The notes below the pieces were generated by a model. That model searched no databases. It was not told where the DNA came from and saw only the letters and a program-made list of their open reading frames with translations. DNA of 64,000 nucleotides from Aestuariibaculum lutulentum (GTDB lineage Bacteria > Bacteroidota > Bacteroidia > Flavobacteriales > Flavobacteriaceae): contig NZ_CP136709.1 in the NCBI RefSeq assembly GCF_032926325.1, positions 1,339,501-1,403,500 of the forward strand, read 5' to 3'. Position numbers and translations under genes: made by a program. This document shows, one piece after another, positions 35,543-43,960 of this stretch (positions are counted from its first letter, which is position 1; each line of letters starts with the position of its first letter).

Positions 35543-36448
35543 TTAAAAATACCCCTGGCGTTTACGATCTTCCATAGCCGATTCTGATCGTTTATCATCA
35601 CTTCTGTTTCCTCTCTCAGTTTGACGCATAGCTGATACTTCCTGAGCTATTTTCTCAACCGTATCAGCATCCGATTCAATTCCTCCTGTTATGGTAATAT
35701 CTCCCAAGGTTCTAAAACGTATTTTCCTCGTAACAACCTCCTCATTTTCTTCAAGATTTAAAAATTCTGAATTAGGAATCCATGAATTTTGACGCCAAAC
35801 CACTTCTCTTTCATGAGCAAAATAAAGTGATGGTATTTCTATATTTTCTCTTTTTATGTAATTCCAGACATCCATTTCTGTCCAGTTACTAATTGGGAAT
35901 GCTCTAAAATGTTCGCCTTCGAAATGTTTTCCGTTAAAGATATTCCAAAGCTCTGGACGTTGGTTTTTTGGATCCCATTGCCCAAAATCGTCTCGATGCG
36001 AAAAGAAACGCTCCTTAGCTCTTGCTTTTTCTTCATCACGACGACCGCCACCAATAGCACAATCTACTTTATTAGACTCTATAGCGTCTAAAAGTGTAGT
36101 TATTTGTAGGGCATTACGTGTTGCATTTTTACCTTTTTCCTCTGCTACACGACCTTCATCTATAGATTCCTGAACAGATCCTACAATTAAATTAACACCT
36201 AATTCTTCAATTAAATCGTCTCTGAATTTAATAGTTTCAGGGAAATTATGCCCCGTATCGACATGCATTAAAGAAAAAGGTATTTTAGAAGGGTAAAAGG
36301 CCTTTTTTGCCAAATGAGTAACTACTATTGAATCCTTTCCTCCTGAAAATAAAATCACTGGATTTTGAAATTGTGCCCATACTTCTCTTAAAACGTAAAT
36401 GGCTTCAGACTCTAACTCGTCTAAATAATTTAAATAATACTTACTCAT
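35543..36448 (-). CDS. cysD: Sulfate adenylyltransferase subunit 2
   Basis: The 301-residue catalytic subunit of ATP sulfurylase has the PP-loop VILFSGGKDSIVVTHLAKKA, HVDTGHNFPETI and GGGRRDEEKARAKERFFSHR, which are standard for CysD, and ends with the conserved ERGNRSDDKRSESAMEDRKR tail. It forms APS from sulfate and ATP with CysN. It overlaps cysC by eight bases. Confidence 0.96.
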   Translation of the reverse strand: MSKYYLNYLDELESEAIYVLREVWAQFQNPVILFSGGKDSIVVTHLAKKAFYPSKIPFSLMHVDTGHNFPETIKFRDDLIEELGVNLIVGSVQESIDEGRVAEEKGKNATRNALQITTLLDAIESNKVDCAIGGGRRDEEKARAKERFFSHRDDFGQWDPKNQRPELWNIFNGKHFEGEHFRAFPISNWTEMDVWNYIKRENIEIPSLYFAHEREVVWRQNSWIPNSEFLNLEENEEVVTRKIRFRTLGDITITGGIESDADTVEKIAQEVSAMRQTERGNRSDDKRSESAMEDRKRQGYF

Positions 36449-37043
36449 GTGTTTTTAATTCTAATTTATCTTTAATCGCTTGAAAAATAATTTCAACAGA
36501 TTCTTCTATTGTATTTAAATGAGACACCTCAACATCAGGATTCACTGGGGTTTCATAAGGTGCTGAAATACCGGTCATATTCTTAATTTCACCTGCTCTT
36601 GCCTTTTTATACAACCCTTTTACATCGCGCTTTTCACATTCTTCAAGGCTTGTATTTACAAATACTTCAAAGAAATTTTCAACGCCAACGGTTTCTCCTA
36701 TAAACTTTCTATCCTTTTCATAAGGCGCTACAAAAGCAGCTAATACAACAACACCAGCATCAATAAATAACTTTGAAATTTCTCCTATTCGCCTGTTATT
36801 TTCAGACCGGTCTTCAGGTGAAAATCCTAAATTTTTATTAATTCCGCGTCTCACATTATCACCGTCTAAAACATAAGTATGTACTTTAGATTCATGTAAT
36901 TTTTCCTCTAAAGCATTAGCTAATGTAGACTTACCTGAACCTGATAAACCTGTAAAAAACACTAAAAAAGAATTATGGCCATTTAATTGTTGGCGTTCTA
37001 ATCTAGTGATTTTGTACTCGTGTGCTGTGATGTTTTTTTCCAT
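36441..37043 (-). CDS. cysC: Adenylylsulfate kinase
   Basis: The 200-residue enzyme phosphorylates APS to PAPS, the universal sulfate donor. The P-loop is GLSGSGKS (32-39), followed by DGDNVRRGINKNLGFSPEDR and FVNTSLEECEKRDVKGLYKK, all typical. The neighbours cysD/cysN upstream in the pathway and two sulfotransferases downstream in the operon make PAPS supply for sulfation the likely job. The gene overlaps DUF2061 by 46 bases, unusually long. Confidence 0.96.
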   Translation of the reverse strand: MEKNITAHEYKITRLERQQLNGHNSFLVFFTGLSGSGKSTLANALEEKLHESKVHTYVLDGDNVRRGINKNLGFSPEDRSENNRRIGEISKLFIDAGVVVLAAFVAPYEKDRKFIGETVGVENFFEVFVNTSLEECEKRDVKGLYKKARAGEIKNMTGISAPYETPVNPDVEVSHLNTIEESVEIIFQAIKDKLELKTHE

Positions 37044-37456
37044 TCCTTTAATCGTCTTCTTTTTTCTATACCAAAATCTATTTTATACCATGTTCTTTCA
37101 TGTAAATAATATAAAATCATTTTTGTTAGTACTTCAGCAATGCCTATACTAAAACCCGTTAACGGATTTCCTGAAATTACCCAGGCTAACAACATGGTAT
37201 CTATTGTCCCTAATAATCTCCATGTAACTGTTTTTAGCAGATGTCTTTTTTTACTTTCTTTTATTTTGACTTTAAACCAAACTTGCTCATGACAATAATA
37301 CAAAAGCATTTTTGTAATAACCTCAAAAGCTCCAATTTTCAAACCAGTTAAAGGATTTCCTGTAATTATCCAAGATAAAACTATGGTATCGATAGTTCCT
37401 ACAATCCTCCAAGTAATGGCTTTAGCGATATGTCTTTTAGATAGGCTTAAAGGCAT
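36998..37456 (-). CDS. Tandem DUF2061 membrane protein
   Basis: The 152-residue protein consists of two copies of the DUF2061 domain, roughly residues 8-63 and 72-128. Each has the pattern K-x-x-TWR-(I/L)-x-GTIDT, WxI(T/S)GNPLTG and a closing Tyr/Trp helix (LLYYCHEQVWFKVKI and ILYYLHERTWYKIDF). The domains are about 60 percent alike by eye. The family is predicted to be membrane-embedded and often lies with sulfate-activation genes in Bacteroidota; its function is unknown. A role in sulfate supply is a guess from context. It shares TAATG with cysQ. Confidence 0.85.
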   Translation of the reverse strand: MPLSLSKRHIAKAITWRIVGTIDTIVLSWIITGNPLTGLKIGAFEVITKMLLYYCHEQVWFKVKIKESKKRHLLKTVTWRLLGTIDTMLLAWVISGNPLTGFSIGIAEVLTKMILYYLHERTWYKIDFGIEKRRRLKEWKKTSQHTSTKSLD

Positions 37457-38259
37457 TACTTTGTTACCAAGAAATAATTATTAAGTAAATTTTCTCTATT
37501 ATATTTCATTGGTTCATTTGTTGTTTGATTCAAAACCTTAAGTCCGACGGCCTCACAAATAGCTTGTCCTGCTGCTGTATCCCACTCCATAGTTGGGGCA
37601 AATCTAGGGTATACATCTGCTTGTCCTTCAGCCACCAAACAAAACTTTAAAGAGCTTCCTTTTGATACTATTTCTATGTCATTTCCATTATGCTTTAAGC
37701 CTTCTACATAATTCAATGTATCTTCATTCATATGAGAACGACTCCCTACTACCTTAACTATACCATTAACCTCTTGATTAGGTTTTAGTATATCTTCTTC
37801 TTTAAACAAAACGCCATTAATATCTTCAATATTATCAGCAAATACAGTCTTATAGGCCTTAGATTTACTTTCGTTTGTATAATATAATTCCTTGGTTACT
37901 GGAACATAAATTACACCTAACTTAGTAATTCCATTTTCTACTAAGGCTATATTAACCGTAAACTCTCCGTTCTTTTTTATAAACTCCTTAGTACCATCTA
38001 TTGGATCTACAATCCAACATTGTTTCCATTCCTTCCTAATGGAATAAGGTAATTGTTTATTCTCTTCACTTATAATTGGAAGATTAGTTTCTTGAAGTAA
38101 GGTTACAATAATTTTATTGGAAACTAAATCTGCTTCGGTAAGAGGCGACTCGTCTTCTTTATATTCTACAGAGAAATCCTTATTGTATATTTTAAGGATA
38201 GCCTCTCCGGCTTTTAATGCAGCTGTAATTGCTATTTTTAAATTTTTATCTATTAACAT
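37456..38259 (-). CDS. cysQ: 3'(2'),5'-bisphosphate nucleotidase (PAP phosphatase)
   Basis: The 267-residue enzyme of the inositol monophosphatase fold has DESPLTEAD (metal and lithium site), CWIVDPIDGTKEF (residues 81-93) and MEWDTAAGQAI, the complete metal-binding set. It hydrolyses PAP, the inhibitory by-product of sulfotransferases, to AMP. Presence together with sulfotransferases supports active sulfation. It overlaps fcl by 14 bases and DUF2061 by one. Confidence 0.95.
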   Translation of the reverse strand: MLIDKNLKIAITAALKAGEAILKIYNKDFSVEYKEDESPLTEADLVSNKIIVTLLQETNLPIISEENKQLPYSIRKEWKQCWIVDPIDGTKEFIKKNGEFTVNIALVENGITKLGVIYVPVTKELYYTNESKSKAYKTVFADNIEDINGVLFKEEDILKPNQEVNGIVKVVGSRSHMNEDTLNYVEGLKHNGNDIEIVSKGSSLKFCLVAEGQADVYPRFAPTMEWDTAAGQAICEAVGLKVLNQTTNEPMKYNRENLLNNYFLVTK

Positions 38260-39331
38260 ACCACGAATACATTTTTTCTACACCTTCTTTTAATTCGATT
38301 TTATGTTTCCACCCTAAGTTATTTAGCTTAGATACATCTGTAAGCTTTCTCATGGTTCCGTCAGGTTTATCAGTATTAAATACTAAATTTCCTTTAAATC
38401 CAATAATGTCTTTTATCGTCTCGGCGAGTTCTTTTATAGACACGTCGGTTCCAGTTCCGATATTAATGTGAGTGTTTCGGATTTCTGCTCCTATGGAAAA
38501 AGATTCTGAAACAAGTTCAGAATGACATGTAAGCGAAGGATGACAGTCTTTAAAATCTCTGTTTTCCATTAAAAACACACAGGCATCAGCCATATCTTCA
38601 CTCCACAGAAATTCGCGTTTAGGATTTCCTGAACCCCATATTTCAACACTATTTTCAGAAACACCAAACTTTGATAAATAGGCTTTAGCGTCTTCAATAG
38701 TTGAAACCCCTAAATCTTTAACAACTTCATCGTATTTTGATTCGGATAATAACTTCGCCAAATGTATTTTACGAATCAACGCTGGTAATACGTGTGACTT
38801 TTCTAAATCAAAATTATCATTGGGACCATACAAGTTGGTTGGCATCACCGAAATGAAATTCGTGCCATATTGCAAATTATAACTTTCGCACATTTTAATA
38901 CCCGCTATTTTTGCGATGGCATAAGGCTCGTTAGTGTACTCCAAAGTATCGGTTAACAAATACTCCTCTTTCATGGGTTGAGGCGCGTATTTAGGGTAAA
39001 TGCAGGTACTTCCTAAAAACAACAGCTTTTTTACATTATGAATATAACTTTGATGAATCACATTGTTCTGAATCATCATATTCTCGTAAATAAAGTCAGC
39101 TCTATAAACATTATTAGCAACAATTCCTCCTACTTTGGCTGCTGCTAAAAACACATATTCAGGTTCTTCTTCCTTAAAAAAAGAAGCAACATCAACCTGA
39201 TTAGTTAAATCCAACTCTTTATGGGTCCGAGTTACAATATTTGAATAGCCCTTTAATTGAAGATTTTTTAAAATAGCACTACCAACTAAACCTCGGTGAC
39301 CAGCTACATAAATTTTAGCATTTTTGTTCAT
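38246..39331 (-). CDS. fcl: GDP-L-fucose synthase, with a repeat-derived insertion
   Basis: The 361-residue protein has the NADP motif GHRGLVGSAILKNL, the STCIYPKYAPQPMKE segment and the catalytic YAIAKIAGIKMCESYN, so it makes GDP-L-fucose from the Gmd product. It is about 45 residues longer than the usual 310-320. Part of this is the insertion common in Bacteroidota before WGSGNPKREFLWSEDMADA. The rest, around residues 262-283 (TCHSELVSESFSIG), is encoded by a REP-like palindrome and lies just before INIGTGTDVSIKELAE. Reading frame is intact, so the enzyme is probably active. Gene symbol also wcaG. Confidence 0.93.
   Translation of the reverse strand: MNKNAKIYVAGHRGLVGSAILKNLQLKGYSNIVTRTHKELDLTNQVDVASFFKEEEPEYVFLAAAKVGGIVANNVYRADFIYENMMIQNNVIHQSYIHNVKKLLFLGSTCIYPKYAPQPMKEEYLLTDTLEYTNEPYAIAKIAGIKMCESYNLQYGTNFISVMPTNLYGPNDNFDLEKSHVLPALIRKIHLAKLLSESKYDEVVKDLGVSTIEDAKAYLSKFGVSENSVEIWGSGNPKREFLWSEDMADACVFLMENRDFKDCHPSLTCHSELVSESFSIGAEIRNTHINIGTGTDVSIKELAETIKDIIGFKGNLVFNTDKPDGTMRKLTDVSKLNNLGWKHKIELKEGVEKMYSWYVNR
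38502..38527. repeat. REP-like palindromic repeat, copy 2 (inside fcl)
   Basis: ATTCTGAA, loop ACAAG, TTCAGAAT (38503-38523). Same 26-base unit as at 35504-35529. In the fcl frame it encodes CHSELVSES, a peptide absent from normal fucose synthases as far as I recall. Confidence 0.75.
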
Positions 39332-39336
39332 AAGGT

Positions 39337-40455
39337 TTACTCAAAATAGTTCATGATTTGGTAACCTCCATCCTTAAGATATTGCTCCTTTTTCATGAGT
39401 TTAACATCACTCTGCATCATATCTTTAACTAGGGCTGGTAAATCGTATTCTGGCACCCAACCAAGTTTTTCCTTTGCTTTAGTAGCATCACCAATTAACA
39501 AATCCACTTCTGTAGGTCTAAAATATTTAGGATCTACAGCTAATACCTCTTTTCCTATTGGTAATTGATACTCGGAGTTATTACACGCTTTAACAAATGC
39601 TTTTTCATCAACCCCTTCTCCTATAAATTCTAATTCTATACCTACTTCGGCAAAACTCATTTTTACAAAATCGCGAACCGTAGTGGTCTTATTTGTTGCT
39701 ATTACCCAATCTTCTGCTTCTTCAGCCTGAAGAATCATCCACATCATTCTCACATAATCTTTAGCATGTCCCCAATCGCGTTGTGCATCTAAATTTCCCA
39801 AATAAAATTTATCCTGTAAACCTAATGCTATTCGCGAAGTAGCTCTGGTTATTTTACGCGTCACAAAGGTTTCCCCTCTAATAGGAGACTCATGATTAAA
39901 TAAAATACCATTACAAGCATAAATACCATATGCTTCTCTATAATTTACGGTAATCCAATAGGCATACATTTTAGCAACTGCGTAAGGACTTCTTGGATAA
40001 AACGGTGTTTTTTCGGTTTGAGGTACTTCTTGAACTTTACCATATAATTCTGAAGTTGAAGCCTGGTAAATACGGGTCTTTTTCTCCATGCCCAATAGGC
40101 GAATAGCTTCCAGTAAACGTAAGGTTCCTAAACCATCCGCATTTCCGGTATATTCAGGCATTTCAAAAGATACATGGACATGGCTCATAGCCGCTAGATT
40201 GTATATCTCATCTGGCTGTACTTCCTGAATTAAACGCGTTAAATTGGTACTATCGGTTAAATCACCATAATGAAGAAAAAAATTACGATCCTCAACATGT
40301 GGATCTTGATATAAATGATCTATTCTATCAGTATTAAACAAAGACGACCTCCTTTTAACACCATGAACTTCATACCCTTTTTTTAGTAAGAACTCACTTA
40401 AATAGGCCCCGTCCTGACCTGTTACCCCTGTAATTAAAGCAACTTTTTTTTTCAT
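39337..40455 (-). CDS. gmd: GDP-mannose 4,6-dehydratase
   Basis: The 372-residue enzyme converts GDP-mannose into GDP-4-keto-6-deoxymannose, the precursor of GDP-L-fucose. Motifs: ITGVTGQDGAYLSEFLLKKG, VHGVKRRSSLFNTDRIDHLY, the catalytic ASTSELYGKVQEVPQ and YPRSPYAVAKMYAYW. Length and sequence are standard. It is the first gene after a canonical promoter (40477-40506) and is followed six bases later by fcl. Confidence 0.97.
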   Translation of the reverse strand: MKKKVALITGVTGQDGAYLSEFLLKKGYEVHGVKRRSSLFNTDRIDHLYQDPHVEDRNFFLHYGDLTDSTNLTRLIQEVQPDEIYNLAAMSHVHVSFEMPEYTGNADGLGTLRLLEAIRLLGMEKKTRIYQASTSELYGKVQEVPQTEKTPFYPRSPYAVAKMYAYWITVNYREAYGIYACNGILFNHESPIRGETFVTRKITRATSRIALGLQDKFYLGNLDAQRDWGHAKDYVRMMWMILQAEEAEDWVIATNKTTTVRDFVKMSFAEVGIELEFIGEGVDEKAFVKACNNSEYQLPIGKEVLAVDPKYFRPTEVDLLIGDATKAKEKLGWVPEYDLPALVKDMMQSDVKLMKKEQYLKDGGYQIMNYFE

Positions 40456-40476
40456 TTATCATTAAAAATTTCTATG

Positions 40477-40506
40477 CAAAAATAGCCTTTTAACTCCCTT
40501 TTGCAA
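40477..40506 (-). promoter_or_regulatory. Bacteroidota-type promoter upstream of gmd
   Basis: On the minus strand TTG (40506-40504), 19 bases, TATTTTTG (40484-40477) fits the consensus exactly. The ATG of gmd is 21 bases beyond. The 193-base AT-rich gap between rfbD and gmd holds nothing else I can recognise. The promoter could drive gmd through the last glycosyltransferase gene at 19438. Confidence 0.68.
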
Positions 40507-40648
40507 GATTATTCATATTATTCATATCACTTAAAACACGGTATTAACACATCAACAATAAAATAACTAATCATTGCTATTTTTCTCATTATTTTAAGAA
40601 ATATTTTTTATTTCACTCATAAAATAAAGTAAATTTAGATAAGCCTAA

Positions 40649-41500
40649 TTATTTTTTTGAAAGGACTTTTTCTAAACTTAAATCCCAATCAGGGATTTCT
40701 ATATTTAATTTACTTCTTATTTTTTCTTTATTCAAAACACTATATCCTGGTCGTTTTGCTTTTACTGGAAACTGTTCTGAAGTAATAGGATTCACTTGCA
40801 TGTTAATTTTAGATTCCTCAAAAATCGCTTTAGAAAAATCATACCAGCTAATTTTTCCTTGATTACTATAATGGTACAAACCAAAATCCTTTGATGCCTT
40901 ACCAATAATTTCAAGTATCACCTTAGCTAAATCACCAGCATAAGTTGGTGTTCCTTTTTGGTCGGCAACTACAGAAATTTCATCACGTGTTTCGGCTAAA
41001 CGTAGCATCGTTTTCATAAAATTGTTGCCATGTTCAGAATACAACCAAGACGTTCTAATAATAAAGTACTCACTTAGTATATTTTGGATTTCAATTTCGC
41101 CTTGTAATTTAGAAGCCCCATATACACTAATCGGATTTGGTTGATCCTCTTCTGTATAAGGTTCTCTTTTAGACCCGTCGAAAACGAAATCCGTTGAGAT
41201 ATGAATTAAAACGACATGATGCTCCTCACAAGTTAAAGCTAAATTTTTAGCTCCTTCGGCGTTTACCTTAAACGCCAATTCTTGTTCGTCTTCAGCTTTA
41301 TCTACTGCCGTATAGGCTGCACAATTAACGCAATAATCAATATCATGTGATTTAAAAAACGATTGTACTTGGTTTAAGTTACATATATCCAAGTCTTTCG
41401 AATCGGCATAAAGAACGTTTAAATTATCATATTCGACCTCAACATCCTTGATACAAGTTGCCAATTGCCCATTACCACCTGTTACTAAAACATTAATCAT
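40649..41500 (-). CDS. rfbD: dTDP-4-dehydrorhamnose reductase
   Basis: The 283-residue enzyme makes the last step to dTDP-L-rhamnose. NVLVTGGNGQLATCIKDVE binds NADPH, CAAYTAVDKAEDE and HISTDFVFDGSKREPYTEED are family motifs, and YGASKLQGE provides the catalytic Tyr/Lys. It is the last of four contiguous rhamnose genes and overlaps rfbC by four bases. Confidence 0.95.
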   Translation of the reverse strand: MINVLVTGGNGQLATCIKDVEVEYDNLNVLYADSKDLDICNLNQVQSFFKSHDIDYCVNCAAYTAVDKAEDEQELAFKVNAEGAKNLALTCEEHHVVLIHISTDFVFDGSKREPYTEEDQPNPISVYGASKLQGEIEIQNILSEYFIIRTSWLYSEHGNNFMKTMLRLAETRDEISVVADQKGTPTYAGDLAKVILEIIGKASKDFGLYHYSNQGKISWYDFSKAIFEESKINMQVNPITSEQFPVKAKRPGYSVLNKEKIRSKLNIEIPDWDLSLEKVLSKK

Positions 41501-42042
41501 AGCTTAGCGTCTTTTAATTTTGGTAACTCTAAATCCTTATCTGAAATAATAAGAGATGCTTCTGGTAATTTCCAATCGATATTTAAGACCTTATCATTAA
41601 AAATGATGCCACCTTCAGAGCCTTTATTATAGAAATTGTCGCATTTATAAGAGAAAATAGCGGTATCACTTAACACCACAAATCCGTGTGCAAAACCTCT
41701 AGGAATAAACAACTGCGTTTTATTGTCCTGTGTCAATTCTAAAGCAACATATTCTCCAAAAGTTTCAGAATCCGTTCTAATATCAACGGCAATATCTAAA
41801 ACACAACCTTTAATAACTCTTACTAACTTGGCTTGAGCATGTTCTCCTCTTTGAAAATGTAAACCTCTTAAAACACCTTTTGACGAAAACGACTCATTAT
41901 CCTGAACAAAATTCACATTCTGATTTGTAAGTTCATTGAATGTTTTTTGATTAAAACTCTCAAAAAAATACCCTCTGCTATCATTAAAAATTTTAGGCTC
42001 AATAACAAAACAGCCTTTCAATTTTGTTTCTTTTACAATCAT
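41497..42042 (-). CDS. rfbC: dTDP-4-dehydrorhamnose 3,5-epimerase
   Basis: The 181-residue cupin has FVQDNESFSSKGVLRGLHFQ followed by the catalytic-base region and LVRVIKGCVLDIAVDIR and PRGFAHGFVVLSD, typical of RmlC. It epimerises the 4-keto sugar on the path to dTDP-L-rhamnose. Its ATG overlaps the rfbA stop. Confidence 0.96.
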   Translation of the reverse strand: MIVKETKLKGCFVIEPKIFNDSRGYFFESFNQKTFNELTNQNVNFVQDNESFSSKGVLRGLHFQRGEHAQAKLVRVIKGCVLDIAVDIRTDSETFGEYVALELTQDNKTQLFIPRGFAHGFVVLSDTAIFSYKCDNFYNKGSEGGIIFNDKVLNIDWKLPEASLIISDKDLELPKLKDAKL

Positions 42043-42908
42043 TATTTTTTATTCAATAAGCCCAATAAATTCTTTCCGTAACCACTCTTCAATAAAGGCT
42101 CTGCTAAAGCTTTAAACTGCTCTTCATTAATGTATCCCATTTCGTACGCAGCTCCCTCAATAGCACCTATTTTAAGCCCCTGACGCTCCTCAATGACTTC
42201 TACAAATTGAGAGGCCTGCATCAACGATTGAAACGTACCCGTATCTAACCAGGCAGTCCCTCTATCTAAAATGCTCACATGAAGCTTCTTTTGTTTAAGA
42301 TAGGCTTTATTGACGTCGGTTATCTCAAGTTCACCTCGATGACTAGGTTTAATATTTTTAGCGATCTCAACCACTGAATTGTCATAAAAATAAATACCAG
42401 GGACAGCATAGTATGATTTTGGGTGTTCTGGTTTCTCTTCTATTGAAATGGCTTGACCTTTGCAATCAAACTCTACTACACCATAACGCTCCGGATCATT
42501 GACTCTATAGGCATAAATAATACCTCCATTAGGATCATTATTAGCCTGTAATAATTTTGCTAAACCTGTCCCATAAAATATATTATCTCCTAAAATTAAA
42601 GCCACCTTATCATTTCCTATAAAACCTTCGCCGATGATAAATGCTTCTGCTAATCCGTTAGGTTCTTCTTGTACAGAATATTCAAATCGACAACCATACT
42701 TTTTACCATCACCTAATAAATCTTTAAAAAGTGGTAGATCTTTAGGTGTGGAAATAATCAATACTTCGCGAATTCCAGCATACATAAGTGTTGATAGCGG
42801 ATAGTATATCATAGGCTTATCGTAAATAGGCATCAACTGCTTACTTACCGATAAAGTCAATGGATGTAATCTCGTACCAGAACCTCCTGCTAGTATAATT
42901 CCCTTCAT
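42042..42908 (-). CDS. rfbA: Glucose-1-phosphate thymidylyltransferase
   Basis: The 288-residue nucleotidyltransferase begins KGIILAGGSGTRLHPLTLSV and contains PMIYYPLSTLMYAGIREVLI, EPNGLAEAFIIGEGFI and RGTAWLDTGTFQSLMQAS, all RmlA hallmarks. It makes dTDP-glucose, entering the rhamnose pathway; one base separates it from rfbB. Confidence 0.97.
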   Translation of the reverse strand: MKGIILAGGSGTRLHPLTLSVSKQLMPIYDKPMIYYPLSTLMYAGIREVLIISTPKDLPLFKDLLGDGKKYGCRFEYSVQEEPNGLAEAFIIGEGFIGNDKVALILGDNIFYGTGLAKLLQANNDPNGGIIYAYRVNDPERYGVVEFDCKGQAISIEEKPEHPKSYYAVPGIYFYDNSVVEIAKNIKPSHRGELEITDVNKAYLKQKKLHVSILDRGTAWLDTGTFQSLMQASQFVEVIEERQGLKIGAIEGAAYEMGYINEEQFKALAEPLLKSGYGKNLLGLLNKK

Positions 42909-43952
42909 TTAACTGTATTGTTTATCGTAATAGGTTTTATATAGCCCACTAGTGACATTATTCAACCAATTTTCATTGTTTAAATACCAGTCAATCGTTA
43001 TATCTAAACCTTCTTCAAAAGTTACTGATGGTTTCCACCCTAATTCGGTATTTATTTTAGAAGCATCAATAGCGTATCTTAAATCATGTCCAGGGCGATC
43101 TTTAACATAAGTTATAAGTTGTTCAGAAGTTCCAGATGGTCTGTTTAATTTCTTGTCCATCTGGTCACATAAAACCTTTACCAAATCGATATTCTTCCAT
43201 TCATTAAAGCCGCCAATATTATAGGTTTCTCTATGTTTTCCTTTATGAAACACTAAATCAATAGCTAAGGCATGATCCTTCACATAGAGCCAGTCACGTG
43301 TGTAGTTGCCATCTCCATAAACAGGAAGTGGTTTGTTATTAATAATATTATTTATGAATAAGGGAATCAGCTTCTCTGGAAACTGATTTTGTCCATAATT
43401 ATTTGAACAATTCGTTATAATATATGGCAAACCATATGTTTCTCCATAAGCTCTAACAAAATGATCTGAACTCGCTTTTGAAGCAGAATATGGTGAATTA
43501 GGATCGTACGATGTTGTTTCTTTAAACAGACCTGTTTCTCCTAAGGTACCATAGACTTCATCCGTACTGATATGATAAAACAACTTTTTATCAAAATCAT
43601 TAGCCCATAACTCTTTAGCTGCATTTAATAAATTAACCGTTCCAATAATATTTGTTTTTACAAAAGACAAAGGGTCACTAATAGAGCGGTCTACGTGAGA
43701 TTCAGCTGCCAAATGAATAACGCCATCAAACTGATGTTCTTTGAACAATTTATTAACAAACTCTGGATCATTAATATCCCCTTTTACAAATCTATAATTG
43801 GTATTTTCTTCAACATCTTTTAAATTTTCCAAATTCCCAGCATAGGTCAAGGCATCTAAATTAAAAATAAGATAGTCTGGATATTTTTCAACAAATAACC
43901 TAACCACATGCGAACCAATAAATCCTGCTCCTCCTGTTATTAAAATTTTCAT
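42909..43952 (-). CDS. rfbB: dTDP-glucose 4,6-dehydratase
   Basis: The 347-residue enzyme has ITGGAGFIGSHVVRLFVEKY, the catalytic HISTDEVYGTLGETG and YSASKASSDHFVRAYGETYG. It converts dTDP-glucose into the 4-keto-6-deoxy sugar. First of the rfbB-A-C-D set, nine bases downstream of the Wzz-like gene. Confidence 0.97.
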   Translation of the reverse strand: MKILITGGAGFIGSHVVRLFVEKYPDYLIFNLDALTYAGNLENLKDVEENTNYRFVKGDINDPEFVNKLFKEHQFDGVIHLAAESHVDRSISDPLSFVKTNIIGTVNLLNAAKELWANDFDKKLFYHISTDEVYGTLGETGLFKETTSYDPNSPYSASKASSDHFVRAYGETYGLPYIITNCSNNYGQNQFPEKLIPLFINNIINNKPLPVYGDGNYTRDWLYVKDHALAIDLVFHKGKHRETYNIGGFNEWKNIDLVKVLCDQMDKKLNRPSGTSEQLITYVKDRPGHDLRYAIDASKINTELGWKPSVTFEEGLDITIDWYLNNENWLNNVTSGLYKTYYDKQYS

Positions 43953-43960
43953 TATAAATC

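Noticed and set aside
34236..38259. Cysteine biosynthesis (assimilatory sulfate reduction) operon
   Set aside because: No cysH, cysI/J or cysE/K is present; cysC and cysQ with sulfotransferases fit PAPS-dependent sulfation better. Elsewhere in the genome is not visible.
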